A DNA stretch of 19,611 bases from an uncultured Christensenellaceae bacterium. GTDB lineage: Bacteria > Bacillota > Clostridia > Christensenellales > Borkfalkiaceae. This document shows positions 16,664 through 19,611 of the stretch, piece by piece; within the stretch, counting starts at the first letter, position 1, and each line of letters begins with the position of its first letter. The DNA is taken from the NCBI GenBank assembly GCA_910588465.1, contig CAJUOP010000027.1:1-19611 (forward strand). The letters run 5' to 3'. A program made the position numbers and the translations under genes. The notes beneath the pieces are model-generated. The model did not search any database, was not told the DNA's origin, and was given only the letters and a program-made list of their open reading frames with translations.

Positions 16664-17521
16664 ATGAAAATTCATACGGTTCACATGGATGGCATGCCTA
16701 AAATCTGGTTTGCGCATACCTTCTCCGCCCCTTTTTACAGCGGCATGGTAGACCTTTTGCCCAACACCCTGGAAATTACGTACTTAAAAAAGGGTTCTCT
16801 TGCGTACTACGACAACGAGGAAAACCATAAGGAAAACATGACGGAAGGCACGATTTTTATTAACGAATTTAATAATATTAAAAAGGTTTTTACCGACGGT
16901 TTTCACGAACACCACACATTTTCCATTCTCTACCCGCCGGGAACGGAGGAAAACCATACTTTTTCCTTTTCTTTCTCCCCGAAAATTTGCGACGACGCGG
17001 TCTGCCGCGACGTTTCAAAACTGATCGACCTGCTGATTATCGAATACCACGTAAACGGCGAAAACAGCTTAAAATGTGTTTCACTAATATTTAGAATTCT
17101 TGAAATTATCGATTCTTATTCCGTAAGCATCAAAGAAGAAAGTTCTTATGCCAATCTCCTCTATGTAAAACGGGCGAAAAAATATATTGCCGAAAACGTA
17201 AACCGCAGCATCCGTATCGACGAAATTGCCTCTTCTCTCAACATTACTCCGCAATACCTGTGCACTCTCTACCGTAAGGCGACGGGCACGACGATTGTAA
17301 ATTATATTAATCGACTAAAGTTGGAAAACATTAAAAATCTTGTCATCAACAACGGTCTATCCATCCACCAGGCAGGCGAAAGCATGGGACTGTACGACGA
17401 ATCTTATATCTCCCGTATGTTCAAAAAATATTACGGTTTGAATCTTTCGGAATTAAAAAAAATTTCACAACGTGATCTTAAATATCAAAAAATTCCGCCC
17501 TATCCGAATAAAGAAAGTTAA
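16664..17521 (+). CDS. AraC-family transcriptional regulator
   Basis: A 285-aa regulator with a cupin-like N-terminal sensing half (about 1-150) and a C-terminal AraC DNA-binding domain (about 165-268). The first helix-turn-helix is at about 184-204 (IRIDEIASSLNITPQYLCTL) and the second at about 232-255, ending SYISRMFKKYYGLN, the family's usual signature region. The frame is open from an ATG at 16628, but that codon overlaps the -35 box. The ATG at 16664 coincides with the predicted transcription start, with no ribosome binding site before it, so leaderless translation is likely; a start at 16685 or 16694 is the alternative. It is divergent from the sugar operon and is presumably its activator, responding to a sugar or oligosaccharide. 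Confidence 0.93.
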   Translation: MKIHTVHMDGMPKIWFAHTFSAPFYSGMVDLLPNTLEITYLKKGSLAYYDNEENHKENMTEGTIFINEFNNIKKVFTDGFHEHHTFSILYPPGTEENHTFSFSFSPKICDDAVCRDVSKLIDLLIIEYHVNGENSLKCVSLIFRILEIIDSYSVSIKEESSYANLLYVKRAKKYIAENVNRSIRIDEIASSLNITPQYLCTLYRKATGTTIVNYINRLKLENIKNLVINNGLSIHQAGESMGLYDESYISRMFKKYYGLNLSELKKISQRDLKYQKIPPYPNKES

Positions 17522-17724
17522 CGCATTGCTTTTGATTCTGATTTTAATCTAGTTTGTATACCCCGCAAGGGGCGCCAAAAAAACGTTGTTCGCGTCTTTT
17601 CCGCCATCTTGTTTTTGTCCCATACCGAAAGCGCGCCGTCCGCCCCCGAAGCCTTGTCCTGCCCGAACTGCGAAAGGGGCAGCAGCGCGCTGGCGGTCAT
17701 TACGGGGAACGCCGCCCCGAAGAA
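17522..17724 (-). other. Gene-poor stretch with a GC-rich open fragment
   Basis: No intact gene. On the minus strand one frame is open across this stretch (it contains FFGAAFPVMTASALLPLSQF and ALSVWDKNKMAEKT) and its codons strongly prefer G or C at third positions, unlike the flanking AT-rich DNA. It has no plausible start or ribosome binding site of its own and I do not recognise it. It may be a remnant of a decayed gene or of a mobile element. Confidence 0.3.
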
Positions 17725-17850
17725 AACAAGTCCTTGGAACACGGGTTTGATATTCCGGACCCGCAAGCAAATGTTTCGGAAGAAATCGAGAGGAGGGAGT
17801 TATCCGAAGAAATACGGAAAGCGTTACATAAACTAACGGATAAGCAACGG
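17725..17850 (+). pseudogene. Fragment of a sigma-70-like gene, C-terminal side
   Basis: Forty-two codons read NKSLEHGFDIPDP followed by QANVSEEIERRELSEEIRKALHKLTDKQR. The acidic helix ending in LTDKQR resembles the first helix of sigma-70 region 4 in small sigma-like regulators often carried by clostridial mobile elements. The reading loses family likeness right after KQR at 17850, where the sequence becomes the reverse complement of the N-terminal fragment. The helix-turn-helix that should follow is absent. Family assignment is from memory of such proteins. Confidence 0.5.
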
Positions 17851-17852
17851 AA

Positions 17853-17993
17853 CGACAGATGCCGCCGCGTTTCCTTCCGCTTAATTAATAAAGCGTATTT
17901 ATGTTCCATTTCCGCATACTCTGCCGCAAAGCCCTCCGTAACTCCGACTTCTTCCCTTGTACCGTTCGCGAATCGGTATGTAATGAACGCCAT
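17853..17993 (-). pseudogene. Fragment of a sigma-70-like gene, N-terminal side
   Basis: From an ATG at 17993 with a good GGAGG site, 47 codons read MAFITYRFANGTREEVGVTE, then GFAAEYAEMEHKYALL and KRKETRRHLS. I recognise this as the N-terminal half of the same sigma-like family whose continuation (SLEHGFDIPDP...) lies on the opposite strand immediately adjacent. After LS the frame continues about 50 codons to 17700 but only reads the antisense of the other fragment. The gene is therefore probably broken by an inversion and non-functional as a regulator, though a chimeric 97-aa product could still be translated. Confidence 0.5.
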
Positions 17994-18354
17994 GAAACCC
18001 TCCGATATTGATTTTCGTTAAAAATCGCTATCGGCGCACGCCTCATATATAAAAAACGCCCTCGACAGCGTTGCAATACGCCGCCGAGGTACGGAACGGT
18101 TAAAACGCCGAGTAAAGCAAATTAACCTTCCGTTAAGGAAGGCTTATTGCTCTGCTGTCGGCTTGTATTTTTTTCAGATTTTAGCTCTTAACAGTAAATG
18201 TACGCTTATTGTCGGCGTTGTTGAAACTCTGTTATTTGAACTTGCACCAAACGCCGTTGTAGGTGTGTTCGTAAACCTACAAACATAACAAACTCCAAGA
18301 TTATTGTGATTGCACATTTACAGACGACACTACTAATATTGGCGGGAAACACGA
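17994..18354. other. Intergenic stretch with hairpins, no gene seen
   Basis: No supportable coding region on either strand. Three possible hairpins are visible: a compound one around 18059-18088 (CCTCG/CGAGG with an inner GCGT/ACGC), one at about 18128-18144 (CCTTCC/GGAAGG with a 5-nt loop) and one at 18257-18282 (TTGTAGGT/ACCTACAA, 10-nt loop). None has a convincing T-run. The stretch may be the border of a decayed mobile element. Confidence 0.4.
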
Positions 18355-18483
18355 TGGCACACTTCGCTGTACTATTTTACCGATATGGGAATAGAATTCG
18401 AGGAAAAGCGCACGGAAAACTGCTCGAACTATACATACGAAAAAGGAATATTGACATTATATTTGTCGTCGCTTATATTGTAA
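18355..18483 (+). pseudogene. Possible C-terminal fragment of a secreted protein
   Basis: A 42-codon tail without a start reads LYYFTDMGIEFEEKRTENC then SNYTYEKGILTLYL and stops at 18481-18483. The pattern resembles the beta-strand repeats (FTDTG...YTYENGVLTL) of small secreted lipocalin-like domains. No ribosome binding site or upstream domain is visible. A longer overlapping frame (18306-18614) looks random. Weak call. Confidence 0.2.
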
Positions 18484-18585
18484 CTTACAAAAAGAAAGAT
18501 GTCGGCATAGCAATCGTTTTCCATTGTTTATGCAATCTGTTTTCAAGCGTTAGTTTTATCCTTTCGATTTTTCATGAATATACGA

Positions 18586-19299
18586 TTAACTCCCCTTTTG
18601 CTCAGATTCGCTGACCTCGCGAGACTGTCGTTTTTGAATTCTGCTCCAACTGATAAATCCGTAAATATCGAGCGCCAGAAACGCCGAAAAACAAACGACC
18701 ATGGGCAAATACGTAAGATTTTCCGTTGCTGCAAAACTCCATAAAACGATCAGCACCACGTCGTTCAGAGCGTATCCCACGGCATAAAACTTACTTCGCC
18801 GCGCCGTTAAATACACCGCGGCAAAAGACGTTAATACGGATATGGTGCTCACAATTAAATTTTGCGTGTTCAGCGCCCTTAAAATGAAATAGAACGCGAG
18901 CGTTACGACGGCGCACAGCGCCGCAAAAATCCCCCATTCCTTTTTGGAAAGCGACTTTATTTCCACCTCGCTCTTATTCCCGTGAAAAGGATTTTTCAGC
19001 CAGGAAATCAACGCCCATACCGCAATCGGCGCACTCATGCCGAGATAGGTTATCATTTCTCCGTAATAGCGGAAGGAATAAGATATAATCCCGTAAAAAA
19101 TACTGAACACGATACAGAGAAGCTGCCCGATCGGATGCCCTTTGGCGGAAAACACCAAAGCGGTAAAACCGATTACCGAACCGATCAAATAGTGATATTG
19201 GCGGTTATGAAAGACGAAAAAGCAGACGGCGGAAGCGACTACGCTCACGCTCCAGATCAGCCATTCCGCCAAGCTGATATTTTTAAAAAATTTTAACAT
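18586..19299 (-). CDS. pnuC: PnuC-family nicotinamide riboside/NMN transporter
   Basis: A 237-aa membrane protein of the PnuC family, which brings nicotinamide riboside or a related vitamin precursor into the cell for NAD synthesis by facilitated diffusion. About seven hydrophobic segments are visible, with family-like blocks at VFSAKGHPIGQLLCIVFSIF (about 49-68), a short amphipathic loop after FHGNK, VSTISVLTSFAAVYLTARRS (about 149-168) and ALNDVVLIVLW (176-186). The Trp- and Asn-bearing last helices fit ligand binding. The ATG at 19299 has GGAG six bases upstream. It has its own perfect promoter (19421-19449) and a structured leader, so it is a separate transcription unit from the glycan operon. 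Related vitamin transporters (PnuT, PnuX types) share the fold, so the exact ligand is not certain. Confidence 0.85.
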   Translation of the reverse strand: MLKFFKNISLAEWLIWSVSVVASAVCFFVFHNRQYHYLIGSVIGFTALVFSAKGHPIGQLLCIVFSIFYGIISYSFRYYGEMITYLGMSAPIAVWALISWLKNPFHGNKSEVEIKSLSKKEWGIFAALCAVVTLAFYFILRALNTQNLIVSTISVLTSFAAVYLTARRSKFYAVGYALNDVVLIVLWSFAATENLTYLPMVVCFSAFLALDIYGFISWSRIQKRQSREVSESEQKGS

Positions 19300-19414
19300 A
19301 TCGTCTCCAAAAAAACAGCACTTCGGCTATATCTGCTAAGACCTGACGATATAGTCAAAATGCTGTTTGCATTTGTAAACACTCGGTAGCGTTTACGAAA
19401 AAATAATTTAAATT
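19300..19414 (-). ncRNA. Structured pnuC leader, candidate riboswitch or attenuator
   Basis: The predicted transcript leader of about 115 nt folds into two parts. Hairpin 1 pairs 19389-19396 with 19375-19382 (8 bp, one G-U, 6-nt loop). Element 2 pairs 19361-19368 with 19313-19320 (8 bp) and encloses an inner 7-bp stem (19348-19354 with 19327-19333), separated by an internal loop of 6 nt on each side and capped by a 14-nt loop. The 3' strand of element 2 runs into seven Us (19309-19315), so it can act as a terminator. An alternative 6-bp hairpin (19369-19374 with 19358-19363) uses the same bases and excludes it. The RBS follows directly. It does not match the NAD-II (pnuC) riboswitch as I know it. 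Confidence 0.5.
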
Positions 19415-19420
19415 TGTTCT

Positions 19421-19449
19421 ATTATAACGCATAATTTTAATCATGTCAA
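19421..19449 (-). promoter_or_regulatory. Perfect consensus sigma-A promoter for pnuC
   Basis: On the minus strand TTGACA (19444-19449), a 17-bp spacer and TATAAT (19421-19426) match the consensus exactly. Transcription should begin near 19414, giving a leader of about 115 nt before the pnuC ATG. Confidence 0.85.
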
Positions 19450-19450
19450 A

Positions 19451-19482
19451 TAAAAACAAGCGCCTATTTGATAGGCGCTTGT
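19451..19482 (-). terminator. Intrinsic terminator of the right-edge gene
   Basis: A 12-bp stem (19456-19467 with 19471-19482, loop of three) is followed on the minus strand by TTTTTATTT. It starts five bases after the stop of the edge gene and ends right before the pnuC -35 box. T-rich sequence on the other side means it could also work for plus-strand transcripts. Confidence 0.88.
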
Positions 19483-19486
19483 AATT

Positions 19487-19609
19487 TTAATTTTTGCCGT
19501 TCACCTTGTCGTAAATGCCGCCGTAACGGTATTCGCTTCCGTATTCCATCGTCTTACCGTCCTTTCCGCTCTGCGTCGTGTCTATCGTCGTCGTTGTCGT
19601 CGTCGTCAT
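19487..19609 (-). CDS. C-terminal end of an unidentified gene, Thr-rich
   Basis: A frame ending 5 nt before the terminator reads, from an ATG at 19609, MTTTTTTTIDTTQSGKDGKT then MEYGSEYRYGGIYDKVNGKN and stop. It may start here or, more likely, continue beyond the window, since no ribosome binding site is visible at the edge. The seven-threonine run is encoded by near-perfect ACG repeats. No family is recognised. This frame is chosen because its stop abuts the terminator; one other frame across the Asp-coding reading of the same repeat is also open for a short way. Confidence 0.4.
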   Translation of the reverse strand: MTTTTTTTIDTTQSGKDGKTMEYGSEYRYGGIYDKVNGKN

Positions 19610-19611
19610 TA

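Noticed and set aside
16550..16717. N-terminal extension of the MalF-like permease to an ATG at 16717
   Set aside because: It crosses the divergent regulator's promoter and first codons, is AT-rich, unlike the family, and has a less plausible start than GTG 16549.
18306..18614. 102-codon plus-strand frame with hydrophobic segments
   Set aside because: No ribosome binding site, overlaps the end of pnuC, and no family likeness; a different frame here looks more protein-like.
19334..19350. SRP-RNA-like core (GTCAGG and AGCAG) in the pnuC leader
   Set aside because: The GNRA tetraloop and its closing helix between the two halves are missing and the context is an mRNA leader, so the likeness is probably chance.
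1..19611. CRISPR arrays, tRNA or rRNA genes, complete insertion sequences
   Set aside because: No regularly spaced repeats, cloverleaf-like or rRNA-like stretches, and no transposase frame were seen.

Overview
The window looks like a piece of an uncultured low-to-mid-GC Gram-positive chromosome (Bacillota, most likely a gut Clostridia lineage). This is inferred from strong AGGAGG-type ribosome binding sites, sigma-A-type promoters, four lipobox lipoproteins, an ABC sugar transporter without a local ATPase, and no outer-membrane components. The exact lineage cannot be fixed by reading alone.

Layout. Nearly everything from 175 to 16549 is one tightly packed minus-strand operon of ten genes with gaps of 1 to 80 nt. 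In transcription order it holds two ABC sugar permeases (MalF-like, MalG-like), a sugar-binding lipoprotein, a 945-aa lipoprotein with three jelly-roll-like binding modules, a 686-aa lipoprotein with a TIM-barrel-like putative glycosidase domain, a 295-aa cytoplasmic paralogue of that domain, a 916-aa lipoprotein built from an internal duplication (Ig-like, Ig-like, Fn3-like, jelly roll, twice), an EamA/DMT transporter, a beta-propeller protein with an Asp box, and a GH36 alpha-galactosidase. A divergent AraC-family regulator (16664-17521, plus strand) faces the operon. Its promoter overlaps a direct repeat that looks like an AraC-type operator, and its transcript may be leaderless.

The working model is a Gram-positive polysaccharide-utilisation locus for an alpha-galactose-containing glycan. 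Surface lipoproteins bind it, the lipoprotein enzyme trims it outside, the ABC system imports oligosaccharides, and the cytoplasmic paralogue, propeller protein and GH36 enzyme finish degradation under AraC control. The most novel part is the secreted/cytoplasmic pair of putative glycosidases sharing a Y-[IV]-D-E-P-L-L motif, which I cannot assign to a named GH family.

From about 17522 to 18585 there is no intact gene. The stretch holds decayed fragments, including two pieces of what appears to be one sigma-70-like gene lying tail to tail on opposite strands. After that comes pnuC (nicotinamide riboside-type transporter, minus strand) with a perfect consensus promoter and a roughly 115-nt leader able to form two mutually exclusive structures ending in a U-run, a candidate cis-regulatory RNA. 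The right edge holds the end of another minus-strand gene and its terminator. The first 174 bases carry no gene I can support, only a possible terminator hairpin beyond the operon.
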